Source: an uncultured Bacteroidales bacterium (lineage in GTDB: Bacteria; Bacteroidota; Bacteroidia; Bacteroidales; P3). From it: DNA of 64,000 nt. Numbering within the stretch: position 1 is the first letter of the stretch; each line of letters begins with the position of its first letter. Where the stretch lies: positions 1 to 64,000 of the forward strand of contig CAMVGR010000007.1 of assembly GCA_947167075.1 (NCBI GenBank), read 5' to 3'. The notes beneath the pieces are model-generated. The model searched no databases and was not told the DNA's origin. It saw only the letters and a list, made by a program, of their open reading frames with translations. Of this stretch, positions 37,694-45,712 are shown piece after piece. A program made the position numbers and the translations under genes.

Positions 37694-37714
37694 GTCTTTA
37701 TCTTGTTTTTAAGG

Positions 37715-39628
37715 TTAATTGATGGTGAGGTCGAGGTCGTCCACATCCTGGTTTTTGGGAGGCATCACTTTGGTCTGGCCGCAGACGTAGTGGTTGTCGG
37801 CACTGCCGATATATTTAGTCTCAGATTGGTTGGCATAGGCGGTGGTGATGGTGCCGGTAGTCGTGTTGCCGGTGTAGGTGGTGCCATCGCTGCCGCCAAT
37901 GTAGGCTGTTGCCCCAACATAAGATCTACCCACAAGTGCGCCCACGTGGAAAGGATAGGCGTTGGAGCTGTTGATGGTAAGTGTAGCGGTGACGTCCACA
38001 CTGCAATTCGTCGGGCGAACCTTGCTGGGACCGACGGATCCCATACGACCCAGCAGGCCGCCGAAAACCAATTCGCCCGTCACGGTGAGAGGGTTGGTGG
38101 TGCTGAAACTGCAGCCGGTCATGGTCAAGAGCCTTGTGGTTCCAGTGTTGTCGAAGAAGCCCACCATTCCGCCGAAATTCAATGAACCAATAGTCCCTGC
38201 GCTGACGGTCTGCACCTTGAATCCGGTAACTGCGGTGTTGCTGATGTACACACTTGTACTGCCGCTTTGATACCCGATCAGACCTCCCATATGGCGGGTG
38301 ACTCCTGATAGGTCGGCACCTACCACCACCGTGGGGGAAGTCACAGTGCAATTGCTGATTTTGACAGGTTCAGTACTCATTACTCCGCAGGTAGACACAA
38401 GAGTGCCGATATAGGTCACTGCACTGGAAATCATAAGGCTGGGCTCGCTCAGCGTCAGGTTACTGACGGAAAGTACATAATTATTTGCTTTGAACATACC
38501 ACAACAGTAGGAGCCATCATTATGTATTTTTAGGTCGTAGATGGTGTGGCCCTGTCCGTTGAATATTTGGCATTTATCGATGGTGACGAACTCGGTGACA
38601 GAGGAGGTGTAAATATCGCTCATCAGCTTGTATCTGGCATTATCTAACTCGGTGGCCGTACTGGAGTTGGCCGAGACGACACGCAGATGGAACGGTTGGC
38701 TGATCAGGTAGTAGCCGGAGGCGTCCTTGGGCAGCCAGTCGGTGGTGATGCCGTCGCCGTCGGTCGCTGCCGTGAGGGGCACATAGCCCAACTCGGCACG
38801 TGCCAGGGCGTGGCCGCTCTCGGTGGGCTGGCTCTTGGTGAGGGTGTAGCACTGCTTGGTGGTGAGGGCCGAAGCATCGCTGGTGTTGTAGGTCACCGTG
38901 ACGGTGAAACTGTGGTCGTCGCCCACGGGAGGTACTGGGATCTGGACGGACTTTTCGCCACTGGCGGCGATGCTGAAGCTTCCGCCGTCGAAGCGCATGG
39001 TGACGCTGCGGTCGGCCGCGGTGGCGGTCTCCACAGGGGTGCCGGTGCCTTCGAGGTCAGTGAAGTCGACGTTCCACTCACCGCTCAGCTGGTACTTGCT
39101 GCTGGTCACCGTGATGGAGCTAAGACGGATGGTCTTGTCCAAACTGTTGGTCACCTTGACGGTCAGGGCGCCGGTGAGGTGCTTGAAGTGGACGTCGCTG
39201 CCGCTGGCGCTGTAGGCCGCCATGGGGCTCTCGAGCCTCTGCAAGTCGCCCGTCGTGGCATACTGGTACTCGGCCGGCAGGCTGACGGTGGTAGCGCTGG
39301 TGGTGAGGTCGCTACTGCAGATGCTGGCAGGGTAGATGGCGCGGATGGGCGTGGTGAACTCGCCAGCCACCGTAGCATTGCTGCCGCTGGTGTAGCTGAT
39401 GGTCAGCGGACCGTTGTCGTTGATTCGCACCTGCTCGCCATCGACCCACGACGAAGTGAGGCCATCGACGGCCAGCTTGGTAGCGTTGTTGTTTTGGAAT
39501 CCTTCGGCTATTAGGTTAAGCCGAGTCAGTTCTTTTTGCTCTTTTTGGCAGGAGCCGAAGAGCACACTAATAGATATTAGTGCAACTGCCCCAAGAATGG
39601 GGGGGGGTAACAATTTGTTTTTCAGCAT
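37715..39628 (-). CDS. Fimbrillin-like lipoprotein with in-frame poly-C tract (phase-on)
   Basis: 637 residues. Lipoprotein signal MLKNKLLPPPILGAVALISI then SVLFGSC, with Cys27 as lipid site; the three prolines are encoded by nine C bases. Residues ~40-280 are a fimbrillin-like (Mfa2/FimB-type) beta domain: LTSSWVDGEQVRINDNGPL, FTTPIRAIYPAS, HFKHLTGALTVKVTNSLDK. The C-terminal half is a right-handed beta-helix-like stretch with GLUG-type repeats (GGLIGYQSGSTSVYI, FGGMVGFFDNTG, FGGLLGRMGSVG). Probably a surface adhesin or fimbrial subunit. Promoter seen at 39663-39694. The paralogue at 56554 shares the first ~300 residues. Confidence 0.88.
   Translation of the reverse strand: MLKNKLLPPPILGAVALISISVLFGSCQKEQKELTRLNLIAEGFQNNNATKLAVDGLTSSWVDGEQVRINDNGPLTISYTSGSNATVAGEFTTPIRAIYPASICSSDLTTSATTVSLPAEYQYATTGDLQRLESPMAAYSASGSDVHFKHLTGALTVKVTNSLDKTIRLSSITVTSSKYQLSGEWNVDFTDLEGTGTPVETATAADRSVTMRFDGGSFSIAASGEKSVQIPVPPVGDDHSFTVTVTYNTSDASALTTKQCYTLTKSQPTESGHALARAELGYVPLTAATDGDGITTDWLPKDASGYYLISQPFHLRVVSANSSTATELDNARYKLMSDIYTSSVTEFVTIDKCQIFNGQGHTIYDLKIHNDGSYCCGMFKANNYVLSVSNLTLSEPSLMISSAVTYIGTLVSTCGVMSTEPVKISNCTVTSPTVVVGADLSGVTRHMGGLIGYQSGSTSVYISNTAVTGFKVQTVSAGTIGSLNFGGMVGFFDNTGTTRLLTMTGCSFSTTNPLTVTGELVFGGLLGRMGSVGPSKVRPTNCSVDVTATLTINSSNAYPFHVGALVGRSYVGATAYIGGSDGTTYTGNTTTGTITTAYANQSETKYIGSADNHYVCGQTKVMPPKNQDVDDLDLTIN
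39599..39607 (-). repeat. Nine-base poly-C tract in a signal-peptide codon run
   Basis: Nine G on the plus strand, thus CCC CCC CCC (Pro-Pro-Pro) in the gene, at codons 8-10. In frame. Candidate slipped-strand contingency site; compare 56572-56580. Confidence 0.9.
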
Positions 39629-39662
39629 ATTGTGGTGTTATTAGAATAATATTCTTTCGTTG

Positions 39663-39694
39663 CAAAAATAAGTATAATATTTTATCTGGCCAAA
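39663..39694 (-). promoter_or_regulatory. Promoter of the phase-on fimbrillin-like gene
   Basis: On the minus strand TTTGG (39690-39694), 19 bases, TATTTTTG (39663-39670), 34 bases before the ATG. Confidence 0.8.
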
Positions 39695-39777
39695 TATTTT
39701 TTCCTGATGGGTAGTATTTGGCGTATTGGCAACGGAAACAAAAGGGGGTGGGCAGACGTGGCGGAGCCCTCTGCAGA

Positions 39778-40242
39778 TTAGTGCCGCCAGAAGCGCGAGG
39801 TGATGTCCTGCATCATGCCGCCTACCACACGGTAGAGGCGCTGGTTGGTGCGTGGGCTCTTCAGGGGGCCCAGGTGCTTCAGGTAGGGGCCGAGCTTGAT
39901 ATAGTCGAAGTTGGCCAGCGACACACGCGACGACAGCAGCGTACGCCCACTCCACCAGGCTATCTTCAGCCTTGGGTGGTGTTCGCGCAGCCAGTGTGCC
40001 AGCCGGTCCACCTCCTGCGGCTGGGCATCGCCCCCCATCAGGCTGAGACATGTCACCTCCTGCCGTTGGCGGTCGAGCAGGCAGTCGATGGCTTTTCCGT
40101 CGAGCACCTCGCCTCCGTCGTCCCACAGGTGCTTAGAGTGGCAGCCCGGACAGTGGCAGGGACACCCGCTGAGGTTGACGGCCAGCGTCACCTCGTCGGG
40201 TATCTCCTGGAATACTATATCGGTGTCGACGTACTTCAGCAT
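39778..40242 (-). CDS. nrdG: Anaerobic ribonucleotide reductase activase
   Basis: 154 residues. Radical-SAM enzyme that installs the glycyl radical on NrdD. Iron-sulfur cluster motif C-x3-C-x2-C in GCPCHCPGCH (Cys27, Cys31, Cys34), and SLMGGDAQ as the GGD/E SAM-binding motif. It follows nrdD by four bases and shares its riboswitch-controlled transcript. Confidence 0.95.
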   Translation of the reverse strand: MLKYVDTDIVFQEIPDEVTLAVNLSGCPCHCPGCHSKHLWDDGGEVLDGKAIDCLLDRQRQEVTCLSLMGGDAQPQEVDRLAHWLREHHPRLKIAWWSGRTLLSSRVSLANFDYIKLGPYLKHLGPLKSPRTNQRLYRVVGGMMQDITSRFWRH

Positions 40243-40246
40243 CGCA

Positions 40247-42343
40247 CTATTTCATGGTGGCATAGAATCGGCGGGCGGCCTCCTCTTGGCGAGGCTGGCT
40301 GAAGTTGCTCACACGCTTCAGGTAGCCGATGATGCGGGTCATGTAGTCCACATCGGTCGAGTGGCAGTTGGGACACTCTTTCAGGTAGCGCTTGTCGATA
40401 TGTCCACACTTGTTGCAGATGGTGTTGGGGATATTGAACGTGAAATAGTTGCAGCCCTCTTTGGCAGCCACCTGTAGCAGCTGGCGGTATTGTTGCTGCG
40501 AGAGGTGCTCCTCGAGGTTGCAGTGCAGTGCCGATCCGCCGGTGAGGTGCTCTATGTAGGGGGCACCATGCATGCGGAACTTGTCGAGCACAGTGAGCGA
40601 GGTGTCCTCGACGATGTAGAAGTAGGAGTTGTAGCAGTCGCGTGGCACAAAGTAGCCATCCTCACGGTCCCACTTGGCATGCTTCACGCCCACGTTTTCG
40701 GCGGGTATCATCTCGCAGTTGAACATCACCTCTTTGGTGCGGTACTCCTTGTTCTTCTTCTCGACCAGTCCGAGTACGGTCTGCACAAACTCGCGGTATT
40801 CGGGGCAATCCTTGATGGGTATGCCCATGAATTCGGCTGCCTCGACCAGTCCGTTTACGCCGATGGTGAGGTATTGGCGGCTCATGTTGATGTAGCCAGC
40901 ATCGAACAGTGGCAACATGCCGTGATCCTGCAGCTCTTTGAGGTTCTCGTTGTAGGCCAGTTGCACTTTGTGGCAGAGGTCGATGATGTCTGTCAGGAAT
41001 TCCTTGTAGTCCTTGCCGTTGTTGACGGCATATTGGATGCAGCGGTTGAGGTTGATGGTGAGCACGCTCTTCGAGCCGGTACTTACGCCACCGGCACCGA
41101 GGGTGTAGCTGAAGCCGTTGTCGGTGATTTCGTTGCGCAGGCGGCAGCAGGAGCTGAGCGAGTCGGCGTTGTCGCTGATGTAGGTGAAGAAGGAGTGCCC
41201 TTCGGCATACATCTCGGCGGTGAAGTCGGCCATATCTTGGTCGACAAAGTTCCCCTCTTTGTCGTAGAGCAGGGCCATGGTTTCGACGGGGAAGGTGAGC
41301 ACTGCCTTGGTGCGTTCGTGGTTGAACCAGCGCATGAAGCGTTTCTGCAGCCACTTCAGTCCCTCCCAGTCGGGCGCGCTACCGTCGGGGAAGCGGAACT
41401 CTCCGAAGATGCTGTCGAAGTAGGGCTTGTCGTAGTAGGCCACATTCCAGAACACCGCCTGGTAGTTGCGGGCACCGGTGGGCTGGTTGAGGCTGTAAAC
41501 AATCTGCTCGAAGCAGTCGGTCACCACCTTGTCGAGGGTGCGCTGCTTGAGGCTTAGGTCCACCACGCGGTCGGGCTCTTTCCAGTAGTCCTTGCCATAG
41601 TCGAGCCCGATGAAGTAGTTGAGGTACATTAGGAACTCGGGAGTGGCACAGGCTCCGCTGAGCATGGAGCTGACCATGAAGACCATGTTGATGAATCCGC
41701 CGCAGTAGCTCTTGAGGTTGGTAGGTGCGGTGCTATTGCCACCGATCGAGGTGGTGCCGCCCAGCAGCCAGGGATACATGGTGATCGAGGCACAGTAGTT
41801 GGCCAGCGAGGTCTCGTCGTTCTTGTATATGAAGTGGTGGGTGAGCAGGTCGATGTAGCGGTTGGCCATCTCCTTGCCATACATCTTCTTGATGCGGTCG
41901 GTGAGCAGACGGCGGTTGAGGCGAATGAAGTTGCTCTTGGGCAATTCGCCTATCAGCGTGGCGATGTTCTTGTGCTCCACGTTGGCGTTGGCGTCGTACT
42001 TGCTGCCGGTGGCGGCGTTGGCGGCATCGACATAGTCGGCCAGGAACTTCAGCTTCTCCATTGTCTCGCGGTCTTCGGTGTGCTGCTGCCGGTAGAGGAT
42101 GAAGTTTTTGGCCACTGCGTAGTAGCCTTCCTGCATCAGCGCCACTTCCACCTGGTTCTGTATCTCCTCCACAGTGATGCCATTGTGTATGTCGAGCCGC
42201 GAGAGGATCTTCGACAGGCGTCCCAGGTCGATGGGTTCGTTCAGCGATGCAAACGCCTTGATGATGGCGTTCATTATCTTGTCTAGCGAGAACCTTTCGG
42301 TTGTGCCGTCTCGCTTGGTGATGGTGAATGTGTTAGTCTCCAT
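40247..42343 (-). CDS. nrdD: Class III anaerobic ribonucleoside-triphosphate reductase
   Basis: 698 residues. Reduces ribonucleotides to deoxyribonucleotides without oxygen, using a glycyl radical. N-terminal ATP-cone (~1-95: TITKRDGTTERFSLDKI), the 10-stranded barrel, a zinc site CNKCGH/CPNCH, and the radical site RIIGYL (Gly673) near the C terminus. Length normal. A cobalamin riboswitch precedes it, so it should be made when B12 is scarce, which suggests that a B12-dependent class II reductase is encoded elsewhere. ATG at 42343 follows the riboswitch by about 55 bases. Confidence 0.97.
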   Translation of the reverse strand: METNTFTITKRDGTTERFSLDKIMNAIIKAFASLNEPIDLGRLSKILSRLDIHNGITVEEIQNQVEVALMQEGYYAVAKNFILYRQQHTEDRETMEKLKFLADYVDAANAATGSKYDANANVEHKNIATLIGELPKSNFIRLNRRLLTDRIKKMYGKEMANRYIDLLTHHFIYKNDETSLANYCASITMYPWLLGGTTSIGGNSTAPTNLKSYCGGFINMVFMVSSMLSGACATPEFLMYLNYFIGLDYGKDYWKEPDRVVDLSLKQRTLDKVVTDCFEQIVYSLNQPTGARNYQAVFWNVAYYDKPYFDSIFGEFRFPDGSAPDWEGLKWLQKRFMRWFNHERTKAVLTFPVETMALLYDKEGNFVDQDMADFTAEMYAEGHSFFTYISDNADSLSSCCRLRNEITDNGFSYTLGAGGVSTGSKSVLTINLNRCIQYAVNNGKDYKEFLTDIIDLCHKVQLAYNENLKELQDHGMLPLFDAGYINMSRQYLTIGVNGLVEAAEFMGIPIKDCPEYREFVQTVLGLVEKKNKEYRTKEVMFNCEMIPAENVGVKHAKWDREDGYFVPRDCYNSYFYIVEDTSLTVLDKFRMHGAPYIEHLTGGSALHCNLEEHLSQQQYRQLLQVAAKEGCNYFTFNIPNTICNKCGHIDKRYLKECPNCHSTDVDYMTRIIGYLKRVSNFSQPRQEEAARRFYATMK

Positions 42344-42396
42344 ATACTTTTCTCTTCATTGCTTTGTTTCGCGAAAGCTTTATTTCTCTTTTTATC

Positions 42397-42558
42397 GGTC
42401 GAGGCAGGTCTCCTGGCTTACCCGTCGAACCACCATGCCTTCTCAGGTAGTGCACCCAATGGCGTTGTCTGGTGGTGGCATTCCTTATGGAATGAGTGGG
42501 CTTACAGTTGCGCGTCAGCCCGTGATTTCCACACGGTTCCCTATTGTTTCAGTGTTAT
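42397..42558 (-). promoter_or_regulatory. Cobalamin (B12) riboswitch before nrdD
   Basis: Read on the minus strand: GGGAACCGTGTGGAAATCAC, then GGGCTGACGCGCAACTGTAAG, a P-stem GCCACCACC pairing with GGTGGT, GAGAAGGC, and the very conserved AAGCCAGGAGACCTGCC (at about 42403-42420). All core pieces of the B12-element are present in order. It lies between the promoter and nrdD, so B12 binding is expected to repress nrdDG. Seen directly; class from the known Cobalamin RNA family. Confidence 0.95.
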
Positions 42559-42580
42559 GTACCGCGACTTTTTCTGTTTG

Positions 42581-42612
42581 CAAAAATACATCCATTCCAT
42601 CATTCGGCAAAA
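42581..42612 (-). promoter_or_regulatory. Promoter of the riboswitch-nrdDG transcript
   Basis: On the minus strand TTTTG (42608-42612), 19 bases, TATTTTTG (42581-42588). This fixes the direction of the riboswitch toward nrdD rather than toward the plus-strand GAF gene. Confidence 0.85.
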
Positions 42613-42755
42613 TAAAGTTACAAACAATAGCCGTTGATAACTCTACCTTTCCCAACACCGGCTTGGGTTGTCGCAACATTCAATATCCAAGCTGCACTTC
42701 TTTATAATATTGATTCCATACTTTACGTTATTATAGCACACAAAAACACACAGAC

Positions 42756-43232
42756 ATGACAATCGACGACAAGAAAAGACGCTACGAGTCGCTGCTGCCG
42801 GTGGTGGCTTCGCTATGCGACGGCGAGACAGACCTCATTGCTAAGATGGCCAATATCAGTGCATTGCTCCACAGCGAATTCGGTTTCTGGTGGACGGGAT
42901 TCTACCGCGTGGTGGACGGCGAGTTGCTGCTAGGCCCTTTCCAGGGGCCGCTGGCATGTGTGCACATCGGATATGGCAAAGGTGTGTGCGGCACTTCGTG
43001 GAAGGAGGAACGCACCGTGGTGGTGCCCGACGTGGAGCAGTTCCCTGGCCATATAGCCTGTAGCAGCGAGAGCCGCAGCGAGATAGTAGTGCCCGTCAGG
43101 TGCGACGGATGCATCGTTGCCGTCCTCGACATCGACAGTCGCGAGCTCGCCACCTTCGACGAGGTGGATGCAAGCTATCTGGAGCGTGTGTGCGACATCC
43201 TGACGCAGCCAGCCACAGGTCAGGCACGCTAG
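42756..43232 (+). CDS. GAF-domain free-methionine-(R)-sulfoxide reductase
   Basis: 158 residues, one GAF domain. The enzyme reduces free Met-R-sulfoxide. Conserved cysteines appear in IGYGKGVCGTSW and GHIACSSESRSEIVVP, with a third in PLACVHI, the set used in fRMsr catalysis. YFW-rich FGFWWTGFYRV is also typical. Divergent from nrdD, and not controlled by the riboswitch, which points the other way. Confidence 0.93.
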   Translation: MTIDDKKRRYESLLPVVASLCDGETDLIAKMANISALLHSEFGFWWTGFYRVVDGELLLGPFQGPLACVHIGYGKGVCGTSWKEERTVVVPDVEQFPGHIACSSESRSEIVVPVRCDGCIVAVLDIDSRELATFDEVDASYLERVCDILTQPATGQAR

Positions 43233-43353
43233 CCGCCCCATCACCCCCTATTGTTCTATCTGCATGCCCCTCTATAGAGGCTGGCAGTGCTTTATATAAT
43301 GTATCGACATAGGCCACAGCCCTGCCTGCAAGCCCTGTTGTGCGGTTCATGCT

Positions 43354-43452
43354 CGCTTGTTGTCCGCTTGTTGTCCGGTTGTTGTCCGCTTTTAAACCGG
43401 ACAACAAGCGGACAACAACCGGACAACAAGCGGACAACAAGCGGACAACAGC
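43354..43452. repeat. Long inverted repeat of 11-base TTGTTGTCCGC units, copy 1
   Basis: Left arm 43356-43391 is a perfect 36-base reverse complement of 43406-43441, with a 14-base spacer. Both arms are tandem 11-mers TTGTTGTCCGC or TTGTTGTCCGG. A similar structure lies at 56239-56327. Confidence 0.92.
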
Positions 43453-43593
43453 CGAACTTGGCAGGTGCTTTGCTCAGGTAGTGGACTCGGCTTGTGGGGG
43501 CGATGGGTATGCCTCACGCGGCTTTCCGACGAGCCGAAGTTACGGCATCTCCCCGGCAGGCAGGCCGATATATACCTCCCGAACGAAAAAGAA

Positions 43594-43623
43594 AAAGAGC
43601 CCTGTGTGTGACCAGGGCTCTTT
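43594..43623 (-). terminator. Terminator of the metallopeptidase gene
   Basis: 10-base stem (43594-43603 with 43614-43623); on the minus strand it is followed by TTCTTTTTC. Confidence 0.85.
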
Positions 43624-43653
43624 GGCTGCTATGGATTGTCGGTGATAGCTGAC

Positions 43654-44511
43654 CTAGAGGCTGTTGTAGGAGGGCGAGAAGGTGTCGCCACCCTTGATGT
43701 TGCCTGTGGTGAGGCCTTTTTTCAGCCAGTACATACGCTGCTTCGAGCTGCCGTGGGTGAAGCTCTCGGGGGTGGAGTAGCCGCGTGCTTTCTTCTGCAG
43801 GTAGTCGTCGCCGATCTTCTGTGCGGCGTTGATGGCCTCTTCGATGTCGCCATCGTCGAGCGAGCCGAACATACGGTTCTCGTGGTATCCCCACACGCCA
43901 GCATAGTAGTCGGCCTGCAGCTCGATACGGACGCTGGTCCTATTCTTCTCGGCTTCCCCTTGGCGGGCCATCTGGTTGTGAGCCTGGTCGAGGGTGCCAA
44001 GCAGGTGCTGCACATGGTGTCCCACCTCGTGGGCGATGACATAGGCGCAGGCGAAGTCGCCCGCGGCACCGATGCTGCGGCTCATCTCGTTGAAGAAGTC
44101 GAGGTCGAGGTAGACCTGCTCGTCAGCCGAACAGTAGAAAGGACCTGCCGACGAGGTGGCTCCGCCGCAGGCACTCTGCACCGAACCGTGGAAGAGAATG
44201 AGTTTGGGGGCACGATAGGTGAGCCCCATCTGCTTGAATTGTGCCGACCATACATCCTCGGTGCTGGCAAGAATCTGTAGGGCGAAGGTCTTGAATTCCT
44301 CCTCCTGAGCGGTGGGGGTATACTCCTCGGTGGTCTGCATCTGGTTCGAAGCCACCTGTTGGATGACTTCGGACGGGTTGCGCCCCATGAGGAGCATGAT
44401 GATGGCCACGATGATGGCTCCGCCACCACCGATGCCGGCAATCTTGGCACCGCTGCCTTTGCCGCGGCGGTCTTCGAAATTGGTGCTTTGTCTGCGATTG
44501 TTTAAGTCCAT
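43654..44511 (-). CDS. Neutral zinc metallopeptidase (YpfJ family)
   Basis: 285 residues. One N-terminal membrane anchor (~24-42, IAGIGGGGAIIVAIIMLLMG), then a periplasmic domain with the zinc-binding HEVGHH, preceded by DFACAYVIA and followed by the third ligand region in SVRIELQADYYAGVW. The N-terminal region MDLNNRRQSTNFEDRRG is the family's usual R-x-S-x-N-x-E-D-R-R start. Substrate unknown. Confidence 0.94.
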   Translation of the reverse strand: MDLNNRRQSTNFEDRRGKGSGAKIAGIGGGGAIIVAIIMLLMGRNPSEVIQQVASNQMQTTEEYTPTAQEEEFKTFALQILASTEDVWSAQFKQMGLTYRAPKLILFHGSVQSACGGATSSAGPFYCSADEQVYLDLDFFNEMSRSIGAAGDFACAYVIAHEVGHHVQHLLGTLDQAHNQMARQGEAEKNRTSVRIELQADYYAGVWGYHENRMFGSLDDGDIEEAINAAQKIGDDYLQKKARGYSTPESFTHGSSKQRMYWLKKGLTTGNIKGGDTFSPSYNSL

Positions 44512-44533
44512 AGTATTGTTTTTTTGCTGATTG

Positions 44534-45703
44534 TCAATGATTGATTATACGTTCCAAAGAGGCCACGGCCACAGGCCACGAATAGTGGTCGATGACGAAC
44601 CTGTGGCCACTGTCGGCGATGGCATCGTGCAGTTCGTCGACGGTCAGTTTCAGTATCAGGTCTGCCAGTTCGCTGGCACTGTCGCCCACAAGGAGGTGCT
44701 CGCCCGGGGTGGCTCCGAGGGGGGTGGCGGCTAGCGAGGTAGTGACGCAGGGCAGCTGCATCGACATGGCTTCGAGCAGTTTGTTCTGCATGCCGCTGCC
44801 GATGCGCATGGGTGCGACGAAGATGCGGGCCGAGGCATAGGCGTCGCGTATGTCGGCCATCCGTCCGCTAACGCTGACCCTAGGGCCGGCGAGTGCACGC
44901 ACGGCGGGTTTGGGGTCGGCTCCGGCCAAGAGCACGTTGATGCCGTGGGGCTGTCGCTCCCAGACCAGGGGCATGATTTCTTTCACCAACCAGCAGGCTG
45001 CGTCGACATTGGGGGCGTAGGACATATTGCCGGTGAAGACGATAGTGTAGCGGGGAGTGGTCGGAGGGTAGTGGACGGTATTGAAGTATTCGGTGTCGAC
45101 CCCATTCGGCACTAGGCACACCGAGGGGTCGATGGCATCGCGGTCGGCTGTGGCGATGACGGTGGTGGCATCGAAGAGGGCGAGGGCTTGCTGCTCGGTG
45201 CGGCGAAGGGCGCGCTCCTCGTAGCGGAGCAGTAGTCGCATGGGGCCGCGCGAGTGCTCGCGGCGGCGCTGCACATTGAGCGAGAGGGCATCTTGGAAGT
45301 CGAGCACAGCTCGGATGGAAAGTGAGCGATGGAGGGTGGAAAGGGTGGGCATGGTGCGTACCATCTGGCAGTAGATCACGTCGGGATGCACCTGCTGTGT
45401 CCAGCGGGCAAATGATTTCTGTGCGTGGCGTGAGGTCCAGTAGCCCAGTTGTAAGGGTTTTCCGTCGAAGAAGGCTTTTAGTATGCCCCAGGCACACTCC
45501 CACCAGTGCAGCCGTGCTGTTCGGACGGCGGCGACCATCGATGACAGATGGTCGAGATCGTCGCTACTCACATCATTGTGCGACAGGGCGAAGAGATAGA
45601 CCTCGTGCCGCTTGGCGAGCTCCGCTATCTGGTGGTAGGCCCGCAGCTTGTCGCCCTTGTCGAGAGGGTAGGGGAAGCGAGGTAGCAGGACGAGGATCTT
45701 CAT
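44534..45703 (-). CDS. Glycosyltransferase, GT4/group 1
   Basis: 389 residues. GT-B fold with N-terminal LLPRFPYPLDKGDKLRAYHQ (typical of sugar transferases in exopolysaccharide synthesis), IVFTGNMSYAPNVDAACWLV, and the donor-binding RIGSGMQNKLLEAMSMQLP. Substrate not predictable. It lies 22 bases beyond ypfJ-like gene's start and 9 bases after the topoisomerase gene on the same strand. Confidence 0.9.
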   Translation of the reverse strand: MKILVLLPRFPYPLDKGDKLRAYHQIAELAKRHEVYLFALSHNDVSSDDLDHLSSMVAAVRTARLHWWECAWGILKAFFDGKPLQLGYWTSRHAQKSFARWTQQVHPDVIYCQMVRTMPTLSTLHRSLSIRAVLDFQDALSLNVQRRREHSRGPMRLLLRYEERALRRTEQQALALFDATTVIATADRDAIDPSVCLVPNGVDTEYFNTVHYPPTTPRYTIVFTGNMSYAPNVDAACWLVKEIMPLVWERQPHGINVLLAGADPKPAVRALAGPRVSVSGRMADIRDAYASARIFVAPMRIGSGMQNKLLEAMSMQLPCVTTSLAATPLGATPGEHLLVGDSASELADLILKLTVDELHDAIADSGHRFVIDHYSWPVAVASLERIINH

Positions 45704-45712
45704 GATTGGAGT

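Larger units (their letters stand above)
43233..43653. other. Gene-free stretch with long hairpin repeat and terminator
   Basis: Contains the TTGTTGTCCGC hairpin (43354-43452) and the terminator at 43594. Frames across it are translations of the repeat. Confidence 0.7.

Noticed and set aside
38687..39514. 275-codon plus-strand frame
   Set aside because: Antisense to the fimbrillin-like gene; the Gly/Val-rich translation has no start context or homology.
40490..41557. 355-codon plus-strand frame
   Set aside because: Antisense of nrdD, which is unmistakable.
42174..42707. 177-codon frame over the nrdD leader
   Set aside because: Runs across the cobalamin riboswitch and promoter; RNA structure explains the conservation.
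42756..43232. B12 riboswitch control of the GAF-domain gene
   Set aside because: The riboswitch reads on the other strand, toward nrdD.
43354..43452. Possible CRISPR array from regular 11-base units
   Set aside because: Units are directly adjacent without unique spacers and form an inverted pair; no cas genes.
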